From contig NZ_CALPBZ010000006.1 in NCBI RefSeq assembly GCF_943181415.1, positions 62,001 through 126,000 of the forward strand: a stretch of 64,000 nt of DNA. The letters are read 5' to 3'. The first letter of the stretch is position 1, and each line of letters begins with the position of its first letter. This document shows positions 34,158 to 42,687 of this stretch, piece by piece. This DNA is from Microbacterium sp. Marseille-Q6648. Its GTDB lineage: Bacteria > Actinomycetota > Actinomycetes > Actinomycetales > Microbacteriaceae. A model generated the notes under the pieces. The model saw only the letters and a list, made by a program, of their open reading frames with translations. It was not told the origin of the DNA and searched no databases. Both the position numbers and the translations under genes were made by a program.

Positions 34158-34598
34158 GACGTACGGAGCCTCCTGACAAGACGAAGTCCTCATCCCCCCG
34201 ATGAGACGAAGTACACGCTATGAAGGGCCTCCGACACCTGCAACACGGCCTGTGGATAAGTGTGTGGAGAGATTGCGTGAAACGCCGTGGCGCATGTGGA
34301 GAACCCCTGTGGAGAACTTTCCTAGTTCGGCGAGTTTTCGTCACATAAATAGCACTTGATCGGCTCTTTGTGTTTCCACACTCTGTGGACAAACACGGGC
34401 TTGAAGTGCCCATTGAAGGTTGTGCACGAGGGGTCGAGTTGTGCACAGATGAGCCCGCCGCGCAACTCGAAGAAATCCCGGGCATTTCGGATCGAGGGGT
34501 AGACACCCGATATACCAGTACGCTAGCGTCACTGTTCCAGGCACCCTCAAGGACGATCCTCGCGGATCGAAAGACGCTCTTCGTCGTGGGAGGTGAAC
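34158..34598. promoter_or_regulatory. dnaB upstream region with DnaA-box-like sites
   Basis: This 441-bp non-coding stretch holds TGTGGATAA (34251-34259), which is TTATCCACA on the other strand, and TGTGGACAA (34384-34392), which is TTGTCCACA. TTGTGCACA at 34439-34447 is one mismatch away. TGTGGAGAAC is repeated at 34295-34304 and 34308-34317. It carries the divergent promoters of dnaB and the next gene. Confidence 0.55.
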
Positions 34599-35630
34599 GT
34601 GGTATCGACAGCAGACAGCCCGATCGAGCGGCTGCGCACTCTGGCCCTGACGGGCGTCGGCATCGCGTTCGCCTGGGTCGCGGTCTCGGTCTTCTTCGGA
34701 CTGGGATCATCGGACGCCCTCGCGAATGACGATGAGGGTGCCGGCGGACTTCTCGGCGGCGTGACGTCGGTCGTCGACGAGACCGTGTCGACGACCACGG
34801 ATGCCGTGACCTCGGCCGTCGCAACCGTGACCGAGCCCGTCGCGAAGGTCGTCGAGACCGTGAAGACTACGGCTCCGGCCCCGGTGGCCGAGCCTGTGAA
34901 GGACGTCGTGAAGGTCGTCGAGACGGTCGCCGAGACCGTGACCGCACCGGTGGACGAGATCGTGTCGAACGACGTCGTCTCCGCCGTCGTCACGCCTGTC
35001 GTCGACGTCGTAGAGAGCGTCCCGGTCGTCGGCGGAATCGTCGAGCAGACCGGCGCGGGCGACGCCGTGAAGGACGTCGCCGAATCCACCGACAAGGCAC
35101 TGGGCTCGGTGTCCGACTCGACCACCGAGGTCGTCGAGGTGATCGACGGAACCATCGATGTTCCGCCCCTCCCGACAGCACCCGCAGCGCCGTCGACGCC
35201 CGTCATTCCCACCGTCCCCGACCTCGATGTGGACGCGGTGACCGGTGAGGGCGCCGGCATCGACGTCGGCGCCGTCAACCACGCGGTCGCCGACCTGAGT
35301 TCGCAAGCCGGTACGGCGGAGCTTTCTGCGACCGCCGATGAGGCATCCTTTTCAGGCTTCACCGGGGTGCCGGGCGTAGCCGTCAACGGCGCCACCGCCG
35401 TGATCTCGGGCTTCTCGGTCCTTCTCGGTACGACGCTCACCCTGCCTTCTATGGGTGAGCTCTGCCCTGCACAGCTTTCCGCGGGATCCAACGGTGCGGG
35501 TCCCGGCGCCTGGGCGTTCCTCGCCCTCTTCCCGTTCGCCGCACACCGTGCCTGGGTGCGCCGACACGGGGCAGGGGACGACGACGTGCCGCCGGCGCCC
35601 TTCTTCGGCACCGACGTCTCTCCCGACTGA
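34599..35630 (+). CDS. Exported low-complexity Val/Thr/Pro-rich protein
   Basis: 343 residues. I prefer the GTG at 34599 because GGGAGG sits at the right distance; an in-frame GTG at 34593 overlaps that site. The N-terminus has one hydrophobic segment (TGVGIAFAWVAVSVFFGLG) ending in an Ala-x-Ala-like site, so it is exported or anchored. Residues 60-200 are Val/Thr/Glu-rich, with the recurring pattern V-V-E-T-V-x-x-T-V, helical or coiled in type. There are short Pro-rich parts, and the C-terminus has a second hydrophobic stretch (AFLALFPFAAHRAWV). No family is recognised. It precedes the chaplin-like gene on the same strand (92-bp gap), so a cell-surface role is plausible. Confidence 0.72.
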   Translation: MVSTADSPIERLRTLALTGVGIAFAWVAVSVFFGLGSSDALANDDEGAGGLLGGVTSVVDETVSTTTDAVTSAVATVTEPVAKVVETVKTTAPAPVAEPVKDVVKVVETVAETVTAPVDEIVSNDVVSAVVTPVVDVVESVPVVGGIVEQTGAGDAVKDVAESTDKALGSVSDSTTEVVEVIDGTIDVPPLPTAPAAPSTPVIPTVPDLDVDAVTGEGAGIDVGAVNHAVADLSSQAGTAELSATADEASFSGFTGVPGVAVNGATAVISGFSVLLGTTLTLPSMGELCPAQLSAGSNGAGPGAWAFLALFPFAAHRAWVRRHGAGDDDVPPAPFFGTDVSPD

Positions 35631-35722
35631 CGACAGCTGCGTCGCCGATCTTCGGCGACAGAAGCTTATCGACGCGCACTCGCGCGTCCTTCGATCAGTC
35701 AATTCATTGGGGAGAACCAATC

Positions 35723-37303
35723 ATGCGTACGTTCATCACGCGAGCCCTGTTGGGCACGCTCGTCGCCGGCGGCATAACGCTGTTCGGCGCAACGGCCGCC
35801 AACGCGGCCGAAACCACGGGGGAGGACGGTCTGCTCTCGGGCACCCAGGCCCTCATCGAAGTCGATCTGCCCGTGACCGTCGGCGGCAACGCCGTGTCGG
35901 GCATCGGCGACTCGAGCAGCGAGTCGTCCACTGTCGAGGTGGCACCCGCGGCGCAGCCCGCTCCTGCTCCTGCTCCTGCTCCGGTAGCCGAGCCAGTCGC
36001 GACGACAAGCGGTGAGGATGCCGCGGGCTCAGGCTCGCAGGCCATCGTCACCGTCGAGGCGCCGGTCACCGTCAGCGGCAACTCCGTCTCGGTCGTCGGC
36101 GACAGCTCGTCATCCGACAGCGCGACGCACGTCGAGACCGCTCCGGCGGACTCGGGCGACGCCGGCCAGGCAGAGACCTCCGGCGAGGACGGGATCCTCT
36201 CCGGAACCCAGGGCATCGTCTCGGTCAACGCACCGGTGACGGTCAGCGGCAATGCCGTCTCGGTTGTCGGCGACAGCCACAGCGAGGGCTCCGACACCGC
36301 GGTAGCCTCCGGCAGCGGCGAGGGGGAGACCTCGGGCTCGACCACCGGCGAGGACGGGATCCTCGGCGGCAGCCAGATCATCGCACCCGTGGAGGCACCG
36401 GTCACCGTCGGCGGCAACGCCGTCTCGGTCATCGGCGACAGCCGCACCGAGGGCTCGACGACCGGCGTCATCACCGGCAACGGCGACGGCGCCAGCGGAT
36501 CCACCACGGGCGAGGACGGGATCCTCGGCGGCACCCAGGTCCTCGCACCCGTGGAGGCACCGGTCACCGTCGGCGGCAACGCCATCTCGGGTATCGGCGA
36601 CAGCCACACCGAGGGCTCGACGACCGGCGTCATCACCGGCAACGGTGACGGCGCCAGCGGATCCACCACCGGCGAGGACGGCGTTCTCGGCGGCACCCAG
36701 GTTTTGGCGCCCATCACGGCACCGATCACCATCGGCGGCAACGCCATCTCGGGTATCGGCGACAGCCACACCGAGGGCTCGACGACCGGCGTCATCACCG
36801 GCAACGGCGACGGCGCCAGCGGATCCACCACCGGCGAGGACGGGATCCTCGGCGGCACCCAGGTCGTCGCACCCGTGGAGGCACCCGTCACCGTCGGCGG
36901 CAACGCCATCTCGGGTATCGGCGACAGCACGAGCACCGGCTCCACCACGGTCGTGTCCACCGGCAACGGCGGCACCACCGGATCGACGAACGGCGAGGAC
37001 GGGATCCTCGGCGGCACGCAGATCCTCGCCCCCATCACGGCACCGATCACCATCGGCGGCAACGCCATCTCGGTGATCGGCGACAGCACGACCGAGAACT
37101 CGACGGTCATCGTGACGCCGACCGACCCCACCGTCCCGACGGACCCGACCGACCCGGTCGACCCCACGGACCCGGTCGACCCCACGGACCCGGTCGACCC
37201 GACGGACCCGGTCGACCCGACGGACCCGGTCGACCCCACGGACCCGACGGACCCCCCCACCCCGGTGAACCCGACGGACCCGACCAACCCACCACCCCGG
37301 TGA
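35723..37303 (+). CDS. Chaplin-like repeat surface protein (frameshifted before its anchor)
   Basis: 526 codons. A Sec signal ends at ATAANAAE. Then come eight repeats of about 38-54 residues, each with GEDG-x-L-x-G-T-Q, a strand V-x-APVTVGGNA-V/I-S and GIGDS or VIGDS. This is the glycine-asparagine core of chaplin-type amyloid surface proteins, here without the usual cysteine pair. A run of PVDPTD units follows. The frame ends at 37303, but the next frame (37300-37515) holds a sortase signal and membrane helix. One base appears to be missing at about 37288-37298 compared with the preceding near-identical unit, so the intact protein would be about 597 residues. The opposite-strand frame is a shadow of the repeats. 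Confidence 0.82.
   Translation: MRTFITRALLGTLVAGGITLFGATAANAAETTGEDGLLSGTQALIEVDLPVTVGGNAVSGIGDSSSESSTVEVAPAAQPAPAPAPAPVAEPVATTSGEDAAGSGSQAIVTVEAPVTVSGNSVSVVGDSSSSDSATHVETAPADSGDAGQAETSGEDGILSGTQGIVSVNAPVTVSGNAVSVVGDSHSEGSDTAVASGSGEGETSGSTTGEDGILGGSQIIAPVEAPVTVGGNAVSVIGDSRTEGSTTGVITGNGDGASGSTTGEDGILGGTQVLAPVEAPVTVGGNAISGIGDSHTEGSTTGVITGNGDGASGSTTGEDGVLGGTQVLAPITAPITIGGNAISGIGDSHTEGSTTGVITGNGDGASGSTTGEDGILGGTQVVAPVEAPVTVGGNAISGIGDSTSTGSTTVVSTGNGGTTGSTNGEDGILGGTQILAPITAPITIGGNAISVIGDSTTENSTVIVTPTDPTVPTDPTDPVDPTDPVDPTDPVDPTDPVDPTDPVDPTDPTDPPTPVNPTDPTNPPPR
36347..37150 (+). repeat. Tandem 162-bp repeats inside the chaplin-like gene
   Basis: GGCGAGGACGGGATCCTC-type unit starts lie at 36347, 36509, 36671, 36833 and 36992, giving periods of 162, 162, 162 and 159 bp. 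Each unit encodes about 54 residues. The near-identity of units implies recent duplication or gene conversion. Confidence 0.8.
37138..37255 (+). repeat. 18-bp Pro-Val-Asp-Pro-Thr-Asp repeats
   Basis: GACCCGGTCGACCCNACG-type 18-mers recur about five times, encoding PVDPTD. This is a low-complexity wall-spanning stalk of the chaplin-like protein. Confidence 0.75.
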
Positions 37304-37515
37304 ACCCGACCGACCCTACGATTCCCGCCACACCGGGCTCGAACGGCGGCAGCTTCACCGGTACTGACGGTATGACCGGTGCGCCGGCTGCCACCACCGC
37401 CACGGCTCTGGCGATGACCGGCGGCAACGACGGTCTCGCAGCGCTCTTCAGCGGTGTGCTGATGCTCCTCGCGGGAATCGGAGGCCTGCTCTTCGCGCGC
37501 CGCCGCACCGCCTGA
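37300..37515 (+). pseudogene. Out-of-frame LAMTG sortase tail of the chaplin-like protein
   Basis: This frame continues the stalk (NPTDPTIPATPGSNGG) and ends with LAMTGGNDGLAALFSGVLML and a membrane helix followed by FARRRTA. LAMTG matches the LAxTG motif of class E sortases in actinobacteria. No ribosome-binding site precedes it. It is best read as the C-terminus of the 35723 protein displaced by a frameshift. Confidence 0.7.
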
Positions 37516-37571
37516 CGCGTGACGTCGGGCGTACCGTGCCTGGACGCCCGACCACCACGTGAGGGAACTCA

Positions 37572-37619
37572 CGGATGCCGCGGCCTTCCGCTCCACCGGA
37601 GGGGAGGTCGCGGCATCCG
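37572..37619 (+). terminator. GGATGCCGCG hairpin after the surface-protein gene
   Basis: CGGATGCCGCG (37572-37582) pairs perfectly with CGCGGCATCCG (37609-37619), and TCCG/CGGA form an inner stem. It follows the surface-protein gene by about 57 bp. The gap 37516-37964 otherwise holds only this and the rplI hairpin. Confidence 0.6.
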
Positions 37620-37903
37620 GCATGCCTGTTTGGCGCTGGATGCGGGTATCTGCGCGGGTAGCAGCAGACTGCGACGAGCTCGCGCGAGCAACGGCGGCTC
37701 GGTTGGCGCCATGTGCGGTGACCGAGGATGATGAGCGCAGACAGCGTCAAGTTCGCGGGCGCCGCGCGGAACTCGTACCCGTGCCGCCGCTGCGCGGGGA
37801 AGTCGGCATCTTCGTGATTGCGAGCCACTCGACCGCTCGAGTCGCTCGCTGCGAGGCTACTCGAGCACCCGAGTCCGGTCGCCCGAGAACCCACCCGAAA
37901 CGA

Positions 37904-37951
37904 CGGATGCCGCGCCCCCTACTCCCGAGGGAGCAGAGGACGCGGCATCCG
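37904..37951 (-). terminator. Terminator of the rpsF-rplI operon
   Basis: CGGATGCCGCG (37904-37914) pairs with CGCGGCATCCG (37941-37951), and the loop contains the inner stem CTCCC-GA-GGGAG. It is 14 bp downstream of the rplI stop on the minus strand. Confidence 0.7.
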
Positions 37952-37964
37952 CGGGTGTCGGGCC

Positions 37965-38417
37965 TTACTTGGCGGCGACGACCTGAAGGTTGATCACAGC
38001 GGTGAGGTCGTCGCGCAGACGGACCGTCGCCTCGTGCTCGCCGACCGACTTGATCGGCGACGTGATGTGGATCTTGCGCTTGTCGAGCTCGCCCAGACCG
38101 GCAGCCTTGACGGCGTCGGCCACATCGACGGTCTTGACCGAACCGAAGAGGCGTCCTTCGTTGCCGGCCTTGACCGACAGACGAACGGTGTTCGACTCGA
38201 GCTTGTTCTTGAGGGCCACGGCCTCTTCGTGGTCGTGGATCGCGCGCGACTCGCGAGCGGCGCGGATGGACGCCACCTGCTTCTCGCCGCCGCGGCTCCA
38301 CGCCACTGCGAAGCCCTGGGGGATGAGGTAGTTACGGGCGTACCCGTTCTTGACCTCGACCACGTCACCGGCGCTACCGAGCCCGGTGACCTCGTTCGTG
38401 AGGATCAGCTTTGCCAT
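37965..38417 (-). CDS. rplI: 50S ribosomal protein L9
   Basis: 150 residues, the usual length. The N-terminal domain [20 protein letters not shown] with [13 protein letters not shown] and the connecting helix lead to a C-terminal domain ([20 protein letters not shown]). L9 binds 23S rRNA domain V and affects frame maintenance. Last gene of rpsF-ssb-rpsR-rplI. Confidence 0.98.
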   Translation of the reverse strand: MAKLILTNEVTGLGSAGDVVEVKNGYARNYLIPQGFAVAWSRGGEKQVASIRAARESRAIHDHEEAVALKNKLESNTVRLSVKAGNEGRLFGSVKTVDVADAVKAAGLGELDKRKIHITSPIKSVGEHEATVRLRDDLTAVINLQVVAAK

Positions 38418-38428
38418 TCCGGTGCTCC

Positions 38429-38683
38429 TTAGCGGCCAGCGCCGGCGTAGGGCAGGAGCGCCATCTCGCGTGCGTTCTTGATCGCCTTGGCGATCAGACG
38501 CTGCTCCTGAACCGAAACTCCGGTGATACGACGGGCGCGGATCTTCCCGCGCTCCGAGATGAACTTGCGAAGCGTGGCGACGTCCTTGTAATCAATGACG
38601 CCGACCCGGATCGACTTCGCGGGAGCGGTGGGCTTGCCACCCTTCCGCGGCTTGCGGCGGTCGCCGCTCGACTTTCCAGCCAT
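38429..38683 (-). CDS. rpsR: 30S ribosomal protein S18
   Basis: 84 residues with [19 protein letters not shown] and [20 protein letters not shown], the conserved S18 core that pairs with S6. The N-terminus is Lys/Arg-rich. No zinc-binding cysteines are seen. It lies 11 bp upstream of rplI in the operon. Confidence 0.98.
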   Translation of the reverse strand: MAGKSSGDRRKPRKGGKPTAPAKSIRVGVIDYKDVATLRKFISERGKIRARRITGVSVQEQRLIAKAIKNAREMALLPYAGAGR

Positions 38684-38706
38684 GGTGATTCCTTAAAAAG
38701 ATGTGT

Positions 38707-39213
38707 TCAGAACGGGGTGTCGTCGCCGTAGGCGCCGGGGGCGCTCCACGCGTCGGCGTTGGCGTTGGCGTTCGAGGAACCGGGGGTCGACCACGGCTCG
38801 TCGGCGACCTGCGCCTGCTGACGGGGCGCTCCGCCACCGCCGCCGCCACCCGCTGCACGGGTGACCTGCGCGGTCGCGTAACGCAGCGACGGGCCGATCT
38901 CGTCGACCTCGAGCTCGATCGCGGTGCGGTTGTTGCCCTCGCGGTCCTGGTAGGAGCGCTGCTTCAGGCGGCCGGTCGCGACGACCCGCATGCCCTTGGT
39001 CAGCGAACCCGCCACGTGCTCGGCGAACTCGCGCCACACGCTCGCGCGGAGGAACAGCGCTTCGCCGTCCTTCCACTCGTTCGCCTGACGGTCGAAGTTG
39101 CGCGGCGTCGACGCGATCGTGAAGTTCGCGACGGGCAGGCCGTTCTGCGTGTAACGCAGTTCGGGATCAGCCGTGAGGTTGCCCACGACGGTGATGATCG
39201 TTTCGCCTGCCAT
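38707..39213 (-). CDS. ssb: Single-stranded DNA-binding protein
   Basis: 168 residues from ATG 39213. The OB fold ([20 protein letters not shown], then [20 protein letters not shown] and [13 protein letters not shown]) covers residues 1-112. A Gly-rich linker and the acidic tip DDTPF, which recruits replication and repair proteins, follow. It lies between rpsF and rpsR as in most bacteria. Confidence 0.97.
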   Translation of the reverse strand: MAGETIITVVGNLTADPELRYTQNGLPVANFTIASTPRNFDRQANEWKDGEALFLRASVWREFAEHVAGSLTKGMRVVATGRLKQRSYQDREGNNRTAIELEVDEIGPSLRYATAQVTRAAGGGGGGGAPRQQAQVADEPWSTPGSSNANANADAWSAPGAYGDDTPF

Positions 39214-39217
39214 CAGC

Positions 39218-39586
39218 TCAAGCCTTCGCAGCCTTGGCGGACTTGCGAGCAGCCTTCTCTTCCGAGCGCTTCGCCTCAGCAGCGACCATCGCCTGCGCCT
39301 CTTCGGCACGGAGGACCTTGGTGCGCATGATCTGCTCGCTCAGCTTCAGCTGGCGGTCGAGCTCCTGCGTGGCCTCGGCGGTCGCGGTGAAGTTGACGAC
39401 GGCGTAGATGCCCTCGGTCTTCTTCTGGATCTCGTAGGCGAGACGGCGGCGACCCCAGATGTCGACGTTGTCGATCGAGCCACCATCATTCGTGATGACC
39501 TTCAAGAACTTGTCGAGGTTCGGGGCGACCTGGCGCTCGTCGATCTCGGGGCTCAGAATGACCATGAGTTCGTACTGGTGCGTCAC
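39218..39586 (-). CDS. rpsF: 30S ribosomal protein S6
   Basis: 122 residues. [20 protein letters not shown], the [20 protein letters not shown] strand and [20 protein letters not shown] are the S6 ferredoxin-like fold. The C-terminus is an Ala/Lys-rich tail. First gene of the operon, with its promoter in 39587-39805, a non-coding stretch. Confidence 0.98.
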   Translation of the reverse strand: MTHQYELMVILSPEIDERQVAPNLDKFLKVITNDGGSIDNVDIWGRRRLAYEIQKKTEGIYAVVNFTATAEATQELDRQLKLSEQIMRTKVLRAEEAQAMVAAEAKRSEEKAARKSAKAAKA

Positions 39587-39805
39587 TAACCCACCTCCTT
39601 CGGACTAGAACGGCTCCCGGGCATTTCCCGGAAGCAGGAGGGTGTGGTGCACGTCATCCGACTTCTCGCGCGCATGGGCGCGTGCGGACAACCCTCCTAT
39701 GGTACCGGACGCCAGGTCAGCCGCCGAATCCGAGGCTCTGGGGGATCCCCGACACCCGCGCCGCCGGTCGAGAGACCACACGCGGGCCGCAGGTAGGTTG
39801 GCGGC

Positions 39806-41011
39806 ATGGCTGCTGCATCTGCACCGTTCGACGCGCGCCCGCTGACCGAGCCGGTCGACAAGGAGACGGTGCGCGCCTTCGCCCGCCAGCTGAAGCAATC
39901 CGGCCGTGCGCCGTCGACCAGCCCGCTGTCGATCGTCATCATCTCGATCGCAGGACTGTTCTTCCTGTCGGTGTTCGGGACGGTCTTCAGTTCCATCTTC
40001 GGCGCGTTCCTCGTCGCCGGCGACAGCGGACCCCGCGCGATGTTCGCGATCATCCCGTTCGTGCTCATCCTCGCCGTCATCGCCATGGTCGTCGTCGCGA
40101 TCGTGCGCGGCTTCGGCGGGCAGCGCGAGCGCTGGTACCGCCTGGACCGCTTCGCGCGGGCGAACGCGATGTCGTATGTGCCGGCGTTCACGAACCCCGG
40201 CCTGCCGGGCATGATCTTCAGCATCGGCAGCAGCCGCCGCTCGTCGGACCTCGTCCGCGGCGAGCGCCCGCGCTTCGTCGAGTTCGGCAACTATCAGTAC
40301 ACGACCGGGTCGGGCAAGAACCGCACGACCCACAAGTGGGGATACGTCGCGGTCAAGCTCGACGCGCCCCTGCCGCACATCGTCCTGGACGCCACGGGCA
40401 ACAACGGCCTCTTCGGCTCGAACCTGCCGACCGGGTTCGACAAGGATCAGCGCCTCAGCCTCGAGGGCGACTTCGACCGCTACTTCGCGCTGTACTGCCC
40501 CGCCGGCTACGAACGCGACGCGCTCTACCTCTTCACCCCCGACATCATGGCGCGCTTCATCGACAACGCCGCCGCCCTCGATGTCGAGATCGTCGACGAC
40601 TGGCTGTTCCTCTACGCCAAACGCGACTTCTCGACCCTCGACCCGCGCACCTGGGCGTGGCTGTTCTCGGTAGTCGGCGCCCTCCTCGACAAGCTCGCCC
40701 AGTGGGCGCGCTGGCGCGACGACCGCCTGCGTGCGCAAGCCCGATCGACGGATGCCGCCGCTGCCGCTCCGGCTGTGGACGCAGCATCCGGCACCGCGAA
40801 CCCGGCGTCCGCCGGAGCCGCACCCGCGCACGAGTCGGTGCCCTTCTCACCGCCGCTCGAGCAGCTGCGGCCCCCGCCGGGCGTCGCCCCGCAGGGACGC
40901 CGCCTGCAGAAGGGCGTCCCGTGGGTCGCGATCATCATCGGCGCCGTGGTGGTGGGCGTGTGGCTGCTGCAGTTCTTCGGCGGGTTCGCCGGGATGCTCT
41001 TCAATCGCTGA
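39806..41011 (+). CDS. Membrane protein of unknown function
   Basis: 401 residues. Two membrane helices lie near residues 42-62 and 76-98, and a third near the C-terminus (WVAIIIGAVVVGVWLLQFFG). The large middle part (about residues 105-320) is soluble, with YSTGSG-like loops, the VAVKLDAPLPHIVLDATGNN strand and FDRYFALYCPAGYERDALYL. It resembles DUF3137-type proteins in layout but I do not assign it. The Pro/Ala-rich linker before the last helix is typical of actinobacterial membrane proteins. It is divergent from rpsF. Confidence 0.8.
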   Translation: MAAASAPFDARPLTEPVDKETVRAFARQLKQSGRAPSTSPLSIVIISIAGLFFLSVFGTVFSSIFGAFLVAGDSGPRAMFAIIPFVLILAVIAMVVVAIVRGFGGQRERWYRLDRFARANAMSYVPAFTNPGLPGMIFSIGSSRRSSDLVRGERPRFVEFGNYQYTTGSGKNRTTHKWGYVAVKLDAPLPHIVLDATGNNGLFGSNLPTGFDKDQRLSLEGDFDRYFALYCPAGYERDALYLFTPDIMARFIDNAAALDVEIVDDWLFLYAKRDFSTLDPRTWAWLFSVVGALLDKLAQWARWRDDRLRAQARSTDAAAAAPAVDAASGTANPASAGAAPAHESVPFSPPLEQLRPPPGVAPQGRRLQKGVPWVAIIIGAVVVGVWLLQFFGGFAGMLFNR

Positions 41012-41084
41012 GCTCCCACGCTCGGACGGACGCGCGTCAGGCCATCGAACCCGGCCTTGCTGTGGGGGCAATCTGCTGCGGACG

Positions 41085-42188
41085 TCAGCCGATGGCAGCG
41101 CGGTCCGCCGCCGCGGCCGCCCCGCCGTCCGTTACCGGCGGCTCGCCGACCGGGCCGTCGATGCGCACGCGTCGCAGCGGCAGCGCTTCGGGGTGCTCGC
41201 GGCGAATCCAATCGGCGAGCTGCTCGCGCACCAGGCACCGCAGATCCCACATGCGACCCGAGTCCGCCGCGCTCACCAGCACACGCACCTGCAGCACGCC
41301 GCCGACGGCGTCGGTGACCTGCACGCCCTGCGTCTGCCCGTCCCACAGGTCGGTGCCCTCGAGCACACGTGCCAGTTCGCCGCGCAGCCCGTCGACGGGC
41401 ACCCGCCAGTCCAGGTCGAAGTACACCGTGCCCAGCAACTCGCGGCCGAGCTTGGTCCAGTTCTCGAAGGGGTTGGTCGTGAAGTACGTGCACGGCAGCA
41501 CGAGGGTCCGCTGATCCCACAGCTCGAGGACGACGTAGCTCAAGGTGATCTCGTTGATGCGGCCGAACTCGCCCTGCACGACCACGACGTCGCCCACCCG
41601 GATGGCCTCACTGAAGGCCAGCTGCACCCCCGCGAACAGGTTGCTGAGCACCGACTGCGCGGCGAGACCGGCGACGATCGACGCGATGCCGGCTGAGGCG
41701 AGCACGCTCGCGCCGACCGCGCGGACGCCGTCGAAGGTCATGAGGATCGTGCCCGCGGCGATGACCACGATCACCACCACCACCAGCCGCCGGACGATCT
41801 GCAGCTGCGTGCGCACCTTGCGCGCCGAGAAACTGTCGCTCTCGACGAGGCGGTACCGCTGTGTGCCGGTGTCGACGAAGAAGAGGAACAGGTTCGCCAG
41901 CAGCCAGGCGCCGGCGATGATGACCGCGATGACGAGTGAATGCCGGATGCCGCCGCGCCACGACTCGTCGACCGGCAGCGCGCCGGTCGAACCCAGCAGC
42001 GCCAGCAGCAGCAGCGTCACCCGGAAGGGCCACCGGGTACGGGCGCTCAGCGTCTGCGGCCAGCGCTTGCGGCGGCCGACCAGCGAGGTCGCGACGGTGG
42101 CGACGACCGCGACGGCCACCACGACCCCCAGCAGGATCCCCAGCACCATCGCCCATGCGCCCCACTGCTCCCACGCGTCCGTCTGCAC
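41085..42188 (-). CDS. MscS-family mechanosensitive channel
   Basis: 367 residues. The GTG at 42188 is preferred because GGAAGGGG is just upstream; an earlier GTG at 42206 is possible. Four N-terminal hydrophobic helices are followed by the pore-lining segment with GVRAVGASVLASAGIASIVA and GLAAQSVLSNLFAGVQLAFS, and by the beta domain (AIRVGDVVVVQGEFGRINEI) with PCTYFTTNPFENWTK. It releases solutes on hypo-osmotic shock. The C-terminal tail is Ala-rich. Confidence 0.92.
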   Translation of the reverse strand: MQTDAWEQWGAWAMVLGILLGVVVAVAVVATVATSLVGRRKRWPQTLSARTRWPFRVTLLLLALLGSTGALPVDESWRGGIRHSLVIAVIIAGAWLLANLFLFFVDTGTQRYRLVESDSFSARKVRTQLQIVRRLVVVVIVVIAAGTILMTFDGVRAVGASVLASAGIASIVAGLAAQSVLSNLFAGVQLAFSEAIRVGDVVVVQGEFGRINEITLSYVVLELWDQRTLVLPCTYFTTNPFENWTKLGRELLGTVYFDLDWRVPVDGLRGELARVLEGTDLWDGQTQGVQVTDAVGGVLQVRVLVSAADSGRMWDLRCLVREQLADWIRREHPEALPLRRVRIDGPVGEPPVTDGGAAAAADRAAIG

Positions 42189-42282
42189 CGCGCCCCTTCC
42201 GTTCACCGACTGCGGTCGCCCTCCACGCTAGGTCGGGGGCCCGGGGGCGATGCAAATGCAGACGACGGTGCGGAGGGATTTG

Positions 42283-42681
42283 TCAGGGGGATGCCGCGAG
42301 ACCGAAGTGCGCGAGCTCGGACTCGTCCAGCATCCGGGAGCGGATGAGGAAGCGCAGGCCCGTCGGCGACTCGACACTGAACCCGGCGCCGCGGCCCGGG
42401 ACGACGTCGATGGTGAGGTGCGTGTACTTCCAGTAATCGAACTGGGCTGCCGACATCCACACGTCGATCGGCTCGGGCAGGCCCGCGTCGACGACGCCGA
42501 GGTGGACGTCGCCGGGCCCGGTCTGGAACATGCCGACGGGGAAGCACATCGGCGCGCTGCCGTCGCAGCATCCGCCCGACTGGTGGAACATCAGCGGGCC
42601 GTGCTGCGCGGCGAGGTCGCGCAGCAGGGCGGCCGCAGCGTCGGTCACGGCCACCCTGCTGTACGTCGTGGTGTGGGACAT
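42283..42681 (-). CDS. DUF779 domain protein of the alcohol/aldehyde module
   Basis: 132 residues. HGPLMFHQSGGCCDGSAPMC (conserved cysteines) and LTIDVVPGRGAGFSVESPTG define DUF779. The gene starts 7 bp before the aldehyde dehydrogenase stop on the same strand. DUF779 genes are commonly found beside ALDH and ADH genes, and the protein may bind a metal through the cysteines. Function is unproven. Confidence 0.9.
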   Translation of the reverse strand: MSHTTTYSRVAVTDAAAALLRDLAAQHGPLMFHQSGGCCDGSAPMCFPVGMFQTGPGDVHLGVVDAGLPEPIDVWMSAAQFDYWKYTHLTIDVVPGRGAGFSVESPTGLRFLIRSRMLDESELAHFGLAASP

Positions 42682-42687
42682 CGGGGA

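Noticed and set aside
37138-37255. A CRISPR-like array in the 18-bp repeats
   Set aside because: The units are contiguous, in frame and code for PVDPTD, with no spacers and no cas genes.
35704-37623. A 639-codon open frame opposite the chaplin-like gene
   Set aside because: Its repeats are the mirror of the 162-bp units. The plus strand has a signal peptide and a plausible ribosome-binding site, and this frame has neither.
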